Shown: in pieces, positions 1 through 10,643 of the stretch
How positions within the stretch are numbered: position 1 is the stretch's first letter
How the letters are laid out: each line of letters begins with the position of its first letter
Source of the DNA: Alistipes putredinis
GTDB lineage: Bacteria; Bacteroidota; Bacteroidia; Bacteroidales; Rikenellaceae
Assembly (NCBI GenBank): GCA_022009915.1
Contig: CP091730.1
Location: forward strand, 1,240,001-1,304,000
DNA: 64,000 bases
Reading direction: 5' to 3'
Made by a program: the position numbers and the translations under genes
The notes under the pieces: generated by a model
What the model was told of the DNA's origin: nothing
Database searches by the model: none
The model's input: only the letters and a program-made list of their open reading frames with translations

Positions 1-741
1 AGTACGGCAGCGAGAATCAGAAACGTATCGTTACCCAGTACAAGTACGACGACCAGAGCGACGAGGCTACTTCGGAGGTGGATGCACTGCTGCACGAGGC
101 TCTGAATCCTCTGTTCGCCACTCCGCTCACTCTCGACCAGTTCACCAGTACGCAGGAGGTCATTTACGGTATAATTCAGGCCGACAAGGTCGGTCCGAGC
201 GTTGCTCACGACATCAAAGGTCAATTCAATCATCGCCGTGCTGTTCAGCCTTCTGGCTATCGCGCTCTACATCATCGTCCGCTTCAAGAAGTGGCAGTGG
301 GGCGTAGGCGCCGTGGTTTCGCTGGCTCACAACGCGCTGCTGGTTTGCGGTCTGTTCTCAATGTTCTACGGCCTTCTGCCGTTTACTATGGAGGTGGACC
401 AGTCTTTCATCGCAGCCATTCTGACGATTATCGGTTACTCGATTAACGACACGGTGGTTATCTTCGACCGTATCCGCGAGTACCAGTCCCTGTATCCGAA
501 ACGCAATATAAGGGAGAATATCAACAACGCGATAAATTCGACTCTGCCCCGTACCATCAACACTTCGGGTACCACTATCGTAACGCTGCTGGCCATATTC
601 GCTCTGGGCGGTGCGACGATTCGCGGATTCGTGTTCGCACTTCTGTTCGGTATCGTCGTAGGTACCTACTCTTCGGTGTTCGTTGCGACTCCGGTGGCAT
701 ACGACATGATGAAGAAGAAAGATTCGAAGGCTGTGAAATAA
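1..741 (+). CDS. secDF: SecDF protein-export membrane protein, 3' end (SecF part), one frameshift
   Basis: This is the C-terminal, SecF-like half of the fused SecD-SecF subunit of the Sec translocon, which uses the proton gradient to pull exported proteins out of the channel. The frame is already open at base 3, so the start lies outside the window. Hydrophobic helices follow a soluble stretch, and the family signature GYSINDTVVIFDRIRE is present around 436-483. The frame is broken near 213-222, where an AAAGG run is one base too long; joining the two frames gives the continuous helix VAHDIKVNSIIAVLFSLL. The protein ends in a basic, Lys-rich tail. A strong hairpin follows the stop codon. Identification is secure. 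Confidence 0.95.
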
Positions 742-756
742 TTTCCGCCGTCGTAT

Positions 757-800
757 AAAAAAATAGGCCTCGCTTTTTGGGTGCGGGGGCCTATTTTTGT
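757..800 (+). terminator. Intrinsic terminator after secDF
   Basis: A perfect 11-bp stem (759-769 with 788-798, AAAAATAGGCC/GGCCTATTTTT) ends in a T run 16 bases after the secDF stop codon. The loop of this hairpin carries the -33 element of the next promoter. Confidence 0.85.
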
Positions 801-807
801 ATCTTTG
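776..807 (+). promoter_or_regulatory. Bacteroidota promoter for cdaA
   Basis: TTTG at 776-779 and TATCTTTG at 800-807 are 20 bases apart, matching the phylum's -33/-7 consensus. The promoter lies inside and just behind the secDF terminator. The predicted start of transcription is about 15-20 bases before the cdaA start codon. Confidence 0.75.
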
Positions 808-829
808 CACATACCTAATAACTTCCGGT

Positions 830-1825
830 ATGGGAATAATCCATATGACAGTCATCGATATCATAGATATAGTAGCCGTAGCGCTACTGATGTACTATGT
901 CTATCGAATGGCCCGCGGCACGAATGCCATGAACATCATCAGCGGCATAATCATAATCTATTTCATATGGATTATAACCAATGCCTTGAACATGGAGCTC
1001 CTGTCCGCCATTCTGGGCAATATAATCGGAGTGGGGGTAATTGCCATGCTGGTGATTTTCCAACCCGAAATCCGTCAGTTCCTGCAAACCATAGGCCTCA
1101 AAAGCCATTCGCGGGGCAATGTGTTCGCCCGCCTGCTGGGCACGCAGCGCAAGTCGGTGTCGCTCGATGTGACCCCGATTGTGGAGGCATGTCTGGATAT
1201 GTCGGCAAGCAAGACCGGAGCCTTGATAGTCATTCAGCAGCAGAGCGACATGTCGCTTATCGCCGACACTGGCATACGCATCGACGCTGTGACGTCGAAG
1301 TCTTTGTTGAAGAATCTGTTTTTCAAGAACTCGCCGCTTCACGACGGTGCCGTGATAATAAACGGAAGCCGTATCGTCGCAGCCCGCTGCGTGTTGCCTT
1401 CGACACAGTCGCTCGTTCCCAAATCCTACGGCATGCGTCATCGTGCCGCGCTCGGCATGAGCGAGATGTCCGATGCCGTCGTAGTCGTTGTGTCGGAGGA
1501 GACTGGCGGCCTTTCCATAGCCCACAACGGATTCATTCAGCGTGATATAGCTCCGGAGAATTTCAAAATATCGCTTCTGCGCCAGATTCGTCCCGAGGAG
1601 CCGGCCCGTCCGAAAAAAACGTTTTTTTCTCGCCCAGATAAGGACGGCAGACAGACTGTCCTTGCTCCTGATTCCACTCGCCCTTTCGTTGTAAGACACG
1701 TGAAGGCGGCTGCGTCTTTTGCAGTAAAGCGTCAGAGCCTTGTGCGGCGGCTGTGGATGAAAATAAATACTAAATATATAATATGGTTAATTTATTCCGG
1801 TTTTTTGTTCCGAATAACGTTATAA
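830..1825 (+). CDS. cdaA: Diadenylate cyclase CdaA
   Basis: CdaA joins two ATP into the second messenger c-di-AMP at the inner membrane. Three hydrophobic segments (about residues 5-85) precede a DAC domain that carries both catalytic motifs, LHDGAVII and GMRHRAALG. I chose the ATG at 830 because an upstream in-frame codon at 797 lies inside the promoter. The frame stays open to 1825, but the last 60 residues look unnatural. A one-base change in the A7 or T7 runs at 1614-1627 would end the protein near 1641 at about 270 residues, closer to the family length. The N-terminus and catalytic domain are secure; the C-terminus is not. Confidence 0.93.
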   Translation: MGIIHMTVIDIIDIVAVALLMYYVYRMARGTNAMNIISGIIIIYFIWIITNALNMELLSAILGNIIGVGVIAMLVIFQPEIRQFLQTIGLKSHSRGNVFARLLGTQRKSVSLDVTPIVEACLDMSASKTGALIVIQQQSDMSLIADTGIRIDAVTSKSLLKNLFFKNSPLHDGAVIINGSRIVAARCVLPSTQSLVPKSYGMRHRAALGMSEMSDAVVVVVSEETGGLSIAHNGFIQRDIAPENFKISLLRQIRPEEPARPKKTFFSRPDKDGRQTVLAPDSTRPFVVRHVKAAASFAVKRQSLVRRLWMKINTKYIIWLIYSGFLFRITL

Positions 1826-1837
1826 TATATACCTTTG
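1804..1837 (+). promoter_or_regulatory. Promoter for the lipoprotein/DUF5723 pair
   Basis: TTTG at 1804-1807 and TACCTTTG at 1830-1837 are 22 bases apart, slightly long for the consensus. They lie about 85 bases upstream of the lipoprotein start at 1921. They overlap the doubtful last codons of cdaA, which supports an earlier cdaA stop. Confidence 0.65.
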
Positions 1838-1920
1838 CAAAGGTAGGATTGGTTTGCATGTAATGCGACTGATTATCTGATGAATAAAAAAACTTGAAAA
1901 TAAAAACAAATCCATCGTCT

Positions 1921-4856
1921 ATGAGCAAATATTCCGCATGTCGGCTGTTCGCGTCGTTTTTTGTTCCCGCGATATGTTTTTCGGGCATGATTTCGTGCGT
2001 AGATAAAGATTATGAGATAAACGATTTGGACGACATCTCCAAAGAGGTGACGATTGCTACCGACGGTATCGAGGCCCCTGTTCTGGCTCCGCAACGTAAG
2101 ACCATTTCCGAACTTATAGGCGACGAGGCCGACGAATACCTCGAAGTGGGACGGGACGGCGTGTACGTTCTGGGCTATGGGGGACAGCATTACTGCGACG
2201 ATTGACGATTTGGCAATCGACCCCCATCACGGATTTCGTTCCCGAAATAGAGTCGCAGGTCGTGCGACTGTCGGCGGATGACGTAGAGTTGCCCTCGGCC
2301 GTGAGGGTGAAACCCGTCGTTTCGAGTTTCGATTTCAGTATTCCCGAATTCGATATAAAAATTCCACGACGATACCTCCCATCAATTCGGTTGCGACAGT
2401 CCGTGTGCCCGATGGCTTCGGAGCCGGCATAGCCGTAAACCCGGCGCTCGTTCCGCAGGCCTTTCGCTCTCTGCGCACAATCGGGCCGAGGTGAGCGTGA
2501 GTGCGGAGTTGGAAGATGAAGTCGCTTATGTCAAGCGCGTCGAATTCGGTGCCACCGATGCGGGAGAGCTTGTGACAGTTTATCTGGATGCCGGAAGCCT
2601 GACCCCCGTTTGCGAAGGCGGAACCGTCGAGTCTCTTACCATTACGTTTCCGGCAGGATACGAACTCGGACTCGCCGACACTTACAAGGGCAAGGCCGCT
2701 CTTAGCAAGAGCGCGGGAAGCCAGACCGACAATGTCTTTACTATGAGCGGGTATACTTTTTGCCGCGTCGGAGCCTTTGAGAATAGAACTTTACATGAAA
2801 TATGCGGAACTCTCGCCCTCGCTTACCGCCGGAGGCTATTTGACGGTGAATGACGGTGTGGAGTACGATTTGAACTTCACCATGAAAACCAAGGCAGGAA
2901 CGATCGCCTCCGGCAAGGGCCCCGAACTCGGCATGGAGATTAATCCCGTGTTCCGCGATGCGATTGTGGTCTCCAAAGACATCGGGTTCGAAGTCAAGGA
3001 CGTTAAGAAGGACTTCGATTACGACATATCGGGTGTGTCCACCGACATTATGAGTGTAGACTATGTGGCTCTGTCGGGGACCAATACTGTTACGCTGAAA
3101 GCCTCTCCGCTCAATCTGCCTTTCGAGGGTGCCGATTTCGACGTGAATGTCACCCTGCCGCAGGTGTTCCGATTCGCACCTTCGCCCTACATCGCCGAGG
3201 GGAATATCCTTTCCGTGCCTTTTTCGGTCCTTAATCAGGGTGTGACACTGTCGCTGTCCGGAATAGACCTGAGCGCCACGGGAAAAGGCGCCGTCGATGA
3301 AAACGGCGTCATAGGGTGCACGAACAATTCATGTTCAACGTTTCGCATACGTTCCCTTCCGCCACTTACAGACTCTCGGAGATTGCCGGAGCAATGGGTA
3401 AGCAGACATGCGACATAACGGTTTCGACCTCCGAACTGACGATTGACAGGGCTTCCTGCGTATTCTGGCTCAAAAAGCATTTCGTCCGATTTGGATGTTT
3501 CCGAAAAAAATTCGAATACTCGCTCGATCTCCCTTCCGAGATAAAGCGGATAGACAGGCTATATATCGAAACCGTTTCGGGCGGCAGGGTTTCCGCCGAG
3601 GTCAAGTTCTCCATAAAGGATTCTCCGGTGGAAAATATCTATGTGGAGAACCTCGTAATCACGCTGCCAGATGTGATTATGCTTTCGGGCGAGGATGTGG
3701 TCGATAACCGCATCGAGATTTCCGGACGTCAGTTGCCGGCACGTGAGACGGGAGAGGTCCTGCTGTCCAAGTTCGATATAACGGGGCTGAAAAAAACCTT
3801 CCCGTGAGCGACGGAAAGATTGTCATCGACGATGCCGTTTCGTTCAACGGCAAGGTCCGCACGATTGACGGCGAACTTATCGACGGGTTGAACGGCGACG
3901 TGGTCATAACTCCCGTCGTTTCTGTGCCGGACATCAAGGCGGTAAAGTTCGAAGGGGCCATTGATGTGGATTTGAACGATTACATAGATACTCCGAGCGT
4001 GGATTTGAGCGATTTGACCGATAAACTTTCCGAAATATCGCTCGGCCTTTCCGATCCGAGCATTTCGGTGACCGTATCCAATCCGGTCGGAGTGGCACTG
4101 AAAGGCGAAATAGTCATGCACCCGTTCGACAAACAGGGCAATCCGATGCGCGATTTGACCGTCGGTGGTATACGCATAGCGGGCGCCGACGATGCCGGAG
4201 ATGCCGTTACGAGGCTCTTCATTACTCCTGTGCAGGGTGCGACGATGGAGGGATGCGACGCATATTATGTTCCGGAACTGCTCGAACTGCTGCGCGATTT
4301 GCCGTCGAAAATAGATTTCGATTTGCAGGTCGCACTCGACGATACCCAGACGCACACCCTGTTTTTGGACAGGGATTATGAGTTCGTGGTGGATTATAAG
4401 GTGAATGTGCCTATGAGGCTCGATTCTTCGACACGTATCGCCTATTCCGATACGATAAGTCTGAACGACAAGCTGAAAGACATAACGGACAAGAACATTA
4501 AGGTGGAGACGCTCGAACTGGTGTTGGAGGTTCGTTCGACAGTTCCGCTCGATCTCGATTTGACGGCCGAGCTGAAAGACGAATTGGGCGCTCATGTCGA
4601 TGGCGTTGATTTCAGAATCGACGGCCGCATAGGAGGATACGACCCCGCCACGGACGGAACGGAGAGGGTTTCGACCGTATCCGGCCGATTGAAGCTGCGC
4701 GACGGAGATGTCAAGTGGCTCGACGGAGTAAGCGACATTTGCGTGAATGTCACGGGAACATCGTCTTCGCTTGTCGAGTTGAAGCCCGAGCAATATATCG
4801 ATATCCGGGGGTATGTGCGTGCACGCAGGATTTCCATCGATTTGGACGAGATGTAA
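1921..4856 (+). CDS. Very large putative lipoprotein, beta-rich, unknown function, several frameshifts
   Basis: I do not recognise a named family. The ATG at 1921 begins a lipoprotein signal peptide ending in the lipobox GMISC, so the mature protein should be anchored to a membrane, probably the outer one. The rest, about 960 residues, alternates short hydrophobic strands with Asp/Gly-rich turns and reads like a chain of beta-sandwich modules. No enzyme motif is visible. The frame is broken at least at 2179-2183 (G5 should be G4), 2221-2225 (C5 should be C4), about 2355-2385, about 2445-2465, about 2770, about 3310 and 3787-3793 (A7 should be A8). The DUF5723 barrel gene follows 36 bases later, so the two are probably co-expressed and may act together at the cell surface; that is inference. 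Confidence 0.75.
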
Positions 4857-4892
4857 CCCGAACCCGAAGTATGAAAGAAAGGAAAGAGAAGC

Positions 4893-6278
4893 ATGAAAAG
4901 ATTTTTACTATATTTTTACGGTTCTTTTTGTCAGCCACGGCATCGGCGCAGCTCAAAACGTCGTATTTCATGACCGGAGCCAGAATGCGCATGGATATGA
5001 ATCCGGCGCTCGCACCTCGCCGCGGATATGTTCAGATTCCCGTTGTCGGGGGAATGTATTTCTCCAAGAACTCGAACTTCGCCTCTATCGACAATCTCTT
5101 GTATCCGCATAATGGCGGGTTGGTTACGTTCATGCACGGAAGCGTGGACGCCGACAAGTTTCTGCGCAGGCTGTCGAAAAAAACAATTATATCGATGTCG
5201 ATACCAAAATCGATTTGGCGAGTGTCGGCAATCATGCCCGCCGCTATTTCTGGAATTTCGACTTGGGGTTGCGAGCAATCGGCGGCGGAAATAGCCCGAA
5301 GGACCTGTTTTCGTTTTTTTGAAGAAAACCACGTCCGGCACATGCGATTTGGGCGGTATGTCGTTTTCGACGGACGTGTATGCCCAGCTCGGCCTCGGAT
5401 TCGCTTTCCCGATTATCGAGAATAAGGTCGAATTCGGTTTCAAGGTGAAGGCTCTTCTCGGACTGGCTCAATTCCGTACAGAATTCGACAGACTGTATAT
5501 AAACAGTTCCGCTGACAAGTTGAGCGGCTCGGTCAGAGGCCGGTTGGTGGGTAATATCAATGCCGTGGACCCTGTCGCGCTGTTGCGGGACAAGGACGTC
5601 AGGTTTAAGGGCATCGGAAACTTCGGCGGAGCCATAGACGTGGGCGTGAATGTCCGCCTGCTGGACGACCATTTGCGCGTGTCTGCCGCGGTGGTGGATT
5701 TGGGTTTCGTCAAATGGAGCGACAAACATTCCGTTCGGTCCAATGCGTTGAACTATGATTTCGAGATTACGGGGTACGATATTGATGACGACGAGTTCAA
5801 GATAGAGTCTACCGATGATTTGGATAATATCGAATGGGAGTCGGGCACGGGATATGTACGCCGCCTGAGTACGACGCTCAATATAGGAGCCGAGTACAGC
5901 ATTCTGAAAGACAGAATCAGTTTCGGCCTGCTTTCATCCACGAAGTTCGCCCCGTCGTATACGACCTCGGAGGTGACTCTTTCGGCCAATTTCAGGCCCG
6001 TCGAATGGTTCGGCTGTTCGTTGAGCAACTCGTTCGTGAACAATAAGGTCGGAATCTTCGGCATCGCGTTCAATTTCGATGCGAGCTGGATTAATTTCTT
6101 TTTGGGCATGGATTACGTGGCTTTCAAGTATGCCAAGGTATACGGATATGCCGTTCCTTTGAGAGGCAAATCCTCGAATCTGTATTTCGGTCTGGCCGTT
6201 CCTTTGCGGACGCATGAAAAGGCGGTGGACAGTTACCGGCTCAAAATGGCGCGTAAAGCCCGAAAGGCGGCCCGTTAA
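4893..6278 (+). CDS. DUF5723 family outer-membrane protein, frameshifted
   Basis: With frame repairs the protein starts MKRFLLYFTVLLSATASAQ, a clear signal peptide, and continues with a conserved N-terminal stretch (MNPALAPRRGYVQIPVVGG) typical of DUF5723 proteins of Bacteroidota. The rest is an alternation of amphipathic beta strands expected of an outer-membrane barrel. The breaks are two T5 runs at 4913-4917 and 4925-4929 that must be T4, an A7 run near 5178, and a T run near 5317. The part from 5319 to the stop is uninterrupted. The role of the family is unknown. Its position directly after a giant lipoprotein suggests a surface complex. Confidence 0.85.
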
Positions 6279-6304
6279 GTAAAAACGAGGAAGCATGATT
6301 AGAC

Positions 6305-6342
6305 AAAAGCGGCGAAGAAAAAAACTTTTCTTCGCCGCTTGG
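6305..6342. terminator. Bidirectional terminator between convergent genes
   Basis: A perfect 15-bp stem (6307-6321 with 6326-6340) and a 4-base loop stand between the DUF5723 gene (+) and the BACON-EEP gene (-). A-rich and T-rich arms let it work in both directions. Confidence 0.85.
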
Positions 6343-6395
6343 TTTGTGTTTGCAGAGGGTCTTGTTGCAAGTCGCGGATTCACGACCGCCCCTGT

Positions 6396-7996
6396 CTATT
6401 TTTTTAAGAATACCACGTCGGCCCACACGGGACGATGGTCGGATGCTACCGATTCCGCAATCACCCCGCAGCCGATTTTCTTGCCTGCCGCGGCATTTTT
6501 GTACATGTACAGATAGTCTATCGTTCGGTCCGGATTATCGGCCGGAAACGTATGTTCGGTCTCGTCGTTGAGCATTTCGAAATCACGTTTCAGTCTTGTC
6601 ACGGCATTTTCATCGGGATAGGCGTTGAAATCACCTCCTACGATGACGGGTTTGTCCGTTCCCATATTTTGTATGAACTCGGTAATTTTGTTTGCCGAAT
6701 TGAGGCGTTCCGTCTCGTTGAGCGGAAAATGCGTGCAGCAGAAAACGATGTCTTCGAACTCCGCCACCACCATGCGCCGCGCCTCTCCCGACACGGGCAG
6801 CGATATGCTGGTGACCGAAAGCGGCTCTTTGCGCGACAGAATGCCGATGCCGTATTTACCGCCCTGAAAAATCTATGGTGGGACAGTACGTGCCAACCAT
6901 GCCTGTGAGCGAGGCGAGGCGCCCGAGCTGGTAAACCTTTGCCGAGCGCGTGGCCATGCTGTCGAGCTCCTGTACGGCTACGAAATCGGGATGATACTCG
7001 TCGATTACTTTCGCGAAACGGGCGTAGTCGATTCTTTTGTCCATACCGAACCCGTAGTGCTGGTTGTAGGACATCACGCGAACGGTGTCGCGGTCGTGCG
7101 GCATGCTGTCCTGAGTTATGCGGAGCGTCGCTAATTTGTTTTCCTGGCCGGAGAAACGCACCACGGCATTGCGAAGTTCGTGCGTCGTGTTCGCCTGCGC
7201 GTTCAGAGTTATCGTATGCTCGCCCGATGCCCCTTCCGCCGGAGATATGTCGAGCCACTGCCCGCCTTCGGAGACTTTCGCCGTCCAAAATCCCATTGCC
7301 GAGAGCGTTACGGAGAACTGCGACTGCTCGTGCGAGATTTTTATGGCCGATTCCGATACGGAGAGCTGCGCCCTTATGGCTTTCTGCTTCACCGTAAGGC
7401 TCGTCTGCTTCTCCTGCCCCGATGCGTTGTCGGTGTAGGAGAGCGTAAGCGTGCTTTGCCGCAGTTGCGCCGCCTCGTTTCGTGTCATCGTTATAAGGAT
7501 TGTCGCATCGCCGTCTCCTTCGGTCGGAGCCGCGCTTATCCAGTCGTCGGCCTGCGGAAGCGTGATTTTCCACTTCGTGTCGGCCGACAGCTTTACGGAT
7601 GTTTCGAGCACTGTCGCATCCACGATTATTTCGTGTTGGGCTAATGATACTGCGGATTCCGCTGCATTTTGCAGAACCGTTATCGTTGCCGATGCCGTGG
7701 AGCAGCGAAGCGTAACTGTTGCGGAGCGCAAGGCGCCTTCGTCGTTTTTCTCGACCGATATGAGCACGGTCCCGCCTGCCTTGACAGCTCTGCACCATGC
7801 GGCGTCGGTTTCGGCCGTCCACGAGCCGGAGGCCGTGACCTCTATGGTGCGGCTGGCTTTCTCTCCCGAGAAGGTTATTTGCGTCTGCTCTGCCGAAATT
7901 TCCGGTGCCGGTTCCTTTTTTCATTCGACGCACAGGACAAGGTCAGCGCCATCAAGAAAACGGCTGTAAATATTTTTATCGAACACTTTTTGACAT
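6396..7996 (-). CDS. Lipoprotein with three BACON domains and an EEP phosphoesterase domain
   Basis: After repair the protein begins with a lipoprotein signal (lipobox LTLSC). Three BACON immunoglobulin-like domains follow (about residues 25-110, 110-205 and 205-295), each with the pattern of a Trp in the middle and a C-terminal strand ending in QNA, KQKA or QDS. The last 240 residues are an endonuclease/exonuclease/phosphatase domain with all catalytic motifs: SYNQHYGFGMD, VQELDSM, GDFNAYPDE and SDHRPV. The family cleaves phosphodiesters or phosphomonoesters of nucleic acids, lipids or sugar phosphates; the substrate here is unknown. Frame breaks lie at the start (A5 should be A6), at about 7915 and at 6867-6871 (A5 should be A4). 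It is the last gene of a three-gene row. Confidence 0.88.
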
Positions 7997-8002
7997 GACT
8001 TT

Positions 8003-9624
8003 TTATTCTGTAATGCGTATTTTAACCATAAGCGGAAAATGATCCGATGCCTGCCGCGACAATGGGGTGTCTACTATCTGGCTTTCGAGCACTTCGTATT
8101 TTACGTCGCTTTCGCCTATCGTGTCGTATATGAAGATATAGTCGATGCAGGAGGAAGACGAGCCGACCACCGTGGGTTTGAGCATGTCGGTCAGGGGGTG
8201 AAGTGTTCCCTCAGATACCTTACGCAATCCTCCCCCGGTCTTGCGTTCAGGTCGCCTGCCAGAAATACGACTTTGTCCTTTGACAGGGTCTTCGCATGCT
8301 GGGTAATGAGTTTGGCGGCTTCCAACCTCTGCTGTTCGCCCGCATCGAAGTGCGTGCAGATGTACCAGAAGTTATCGAACTCGACCATCAGGGCGCCGCG
8401 CTGCTCGTCCGTATACGGAATCTTTATTCCGTACCATGATACGGGTTCGGTTTTCGACATCATTCCGATGCCGTATTTGCCGCCGTTGTACGAATCCAGC
8501 GTCGGATAGAACACCGATTTCATGCCGAGATACGATGCCGTCTCGCCCAGCACGTATTTGCCTTTCGTTCCCGAACGCTGCGTCATGGAATCCGATTCCT
8601 GAATGGCAATGCAGTCGGCTTTCAGGCCGGAAAGCACCTTGCTTACGCGGAATGCGTCGTAGGCCCCGTCCATTCCGATGCAGTTGTGGGTGTTGTAATC
8701 CACCAGAGTGACGGTGAAATCCGTTTTCGGAGCCGCAGCCTGTTCGACCGAAAGGGTCGCGAACTTGGAAGCCGGAGCGTTGAATCTAACCGAAGCCTTT
8801 CTCTGTTCGGTCTTGCTCGGGTTCTCGGCGACTTCGACGGCGATTTCGTATTTGCCCGACACGCCGCTTTGAGGCGATACTTTCAGCCACGTGCAATCCT
8901 GCGGCAGCTGTACGGACCACTCGCCGGTAACGTCGAGCGTTACGGTTTGCGAACCGGCCTCATGTCCGAACGCGAGCTGCTTTTCCGAGAGTGCGATTTG
9001 CGCCAGTACGGCTCTCTGACTTACCGTTACGGAGAGGCTTTTCGACTCGCCGGCATCCTTGTATTCGAATACGAGATTCGCCGTCCGCAGTTCGTTTTTT
9101 TGTGATTCTGTTCGGTGCTTACCGTAACTTCGGCATCGCCGTTTCCCGTTGCGGGCGTCGCCGTCAGCCACGGTTCGTCGGATTTTACGCTCCACTCCGT
9201 GTCGGAACTGACTTTCACAGTCTCTTGCGACGGAGCAGCGTTCAGAATCAGAGATGAAGGCGATACGGACATCCGTGCGCCGCCTGCCGCCTGCCGGACT
9301 GCAAGCTGAGCCGAAGCACTGCCGCACTTGACCGTCACGGTGGCCGTTCTTGCGTCCTTCGTGTCGTTTTTCTCGACGATAACCAGAAGCGTTTCTCCCG
9401 ATTTGGCCGCCGTGCACCATGTATTGTCCGATTCTGCGCTCCACGAACCGCTGGCCCGAACTTCTATGTCGCGGCTGCTTTTTGCGGCGGGAAACTCCAC
9501 GGTCTCGGGTTGCAGGTATACGGACGGACTTTCGTCGGCCTTCTCTTTGCTGCACCCCGTGCACGAGGCTAAAAAGAACCGATAGCGGGAATAATATATT
9601 TGCCAATGTTCTGAACTGCGACAT
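8003..9624 (-). CDS. Lipoprotein with three BACON domains and an EEP phosphoesterase domain (second copy)
   Basis: This is a paralogue of the next gene downstream, which begins 6 bases after this stop codon. With one base removed from the A5 run at 9571-9575 it starts with a signal peptide and lipobox VLLASC. Three BACON modules (about residues 30-115, 115-205 and 205-295) are followed by an EEP domain with DYNTHNCIGMD, IQESDSM, GDLNARPGED and SDHFPL. Other breaks are the T7 run near 9095-9101 (should be 8) and the G5 run near 8193-8197 (should be 6). A surface-anchored nuclease or phosphatase with carbohydrate- or mucin-adhering BACON domains is the simplest reading. The substrate is unknown. 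Confidence 0.88.
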
Positions 9625-9633
9625 CTTTTGTGC

Positions 9634-10390
9634 TTATTTCAGTTTCACGTCTACATAAACCGGTCGGTGGTCGGACTGTACGGGCGCGTCCACGACACAG
9701 TTGTCTATCAGTTCGAATTTCTGTTTTCCGCCCTTATTATATATAAGTATGTAGTCGATGGTGATTCGTGGCTCGGAAGCGGGAAACGTCGGCGCTGTGA
9801 TGTCGGTCAGCGGCGTGAAGAATTCGGTCAGATACTGTATGGACTCCTCGTCGGGCTCTGCATTCAGGTCGCCGCAGAAGAGCACAGGTTTCTTCTGGCC
9901 GCCCATCTCTTTGACGATGATGTCTACGCTCTTGATTCTGTCCGCCTTGTGCAGGGACAGGTGGGCGCTGCAATAGAAGAAATTCTTGAACTCCACAATC
10001 AGCAGACTGCGCGGTTCGCTGCGGCACGGCAGGGGTACGGTGCGATAGGAAACGGGTTTCTCTTTCGAGAGCATTCCGTGTCCGTACTTGCCTCCGCGGT
10101 AGCTGATTGAAGGGGAATACACCGAGTACATGCCGGTCTTTTCGGCCAGAATTTTGAGTACGTCGGCCCCCGGATAGCGTCCGGTCATGCTGTCGAGTTC
10201 CTGAACGGCGACAACGAGCGGGGCAGCCGAGTTGATTACGTCCGCCACGCGCTGGTAGTTCAGCACCGAATCCATGCCCAGACAGTTGCGGACGTTGTAG
10301 CTCATGAGTCTGACCGGCTTGCCTGCGTACATAGTGCCCGCCAGCATCGCAGCGGCTGCCGAAAACAGAAGTAGTTTTTTTCAAGTTCAT
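9634..10390 (-). CDS. Secreted EEP-family phosphoesterase without BACON domains
   Basis: This is the first gene of the row. After shortening the A7 run near its start to A6, the protein opens with MNLKKLLLFSAAAAMLAG, a cleavable signal peptide without a lipobox. A bare EEP domain follows at once, with SYNVRNCLGMD, VQELDSM, GDLNAEPDEE and SDHRPV. It is about 250 residues long, so it is the catalytic part of its two downstream paralogues without the BACON spacer. The next gene starts 9 bases after its stop. It is probably periplasmic or released. The substrate cannot be read from the sequence. Confidence 0.9.
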
Positions 10391-10439
10391 AGGGAATTTA
10401 TAATTTTTATAAAGTTTCGGATTCGAGAAATCAATCTTT

Positions 10440-10447
10440 CAAAGATA
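10440..10447 (-). promoter_or_regulatory. Likely -7 element for the EEP operon
   Basis: The minus strand reads TATCTTTG here, 50 bases upstream of the first EEP gene. The -33 region is poor (TGCTTTTC rather than TTTG). Confidence 0.5.
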
Positions 10448-10543
10448 GAAAAAAATTATTTTTGAAAAGCAGGCTGGCCGTTTCGGAAATAATCACCCGC
10501 ATCGGTTTTTATTTTTCCATGTTCGAAAAAAACGGGCGGTCCG

Positions 10544-10576
10544 TTTGTCGAAAAGGAAAAATATTTTATAACTTTA
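10544..10576 (+). promoter_or_regulatory. Likely promoter for the EF-G2 gene
   Basis: TTTG at 10544-10547 and TAACTTTA at 10569-10576 are separated by 21 bases, leaving a leader of about 60 bases before the ATG at 10644. Confidence 0.55.
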
Positions 10577-10643
10577 ATCCCGCGAGCGTTTTTTTCGGCG
10601 CACGTCGAACCTCGATTGAGTAACCTAAAATTATTTTTGGAAT

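Noticed and set aside
358..864. Long minus-strand frames opposite secDF, cdaA, ahcY, ftsH and purB
   Set aside because: They are shadows of GC-rich coding sequence, rich in Arg and His, and match no family.
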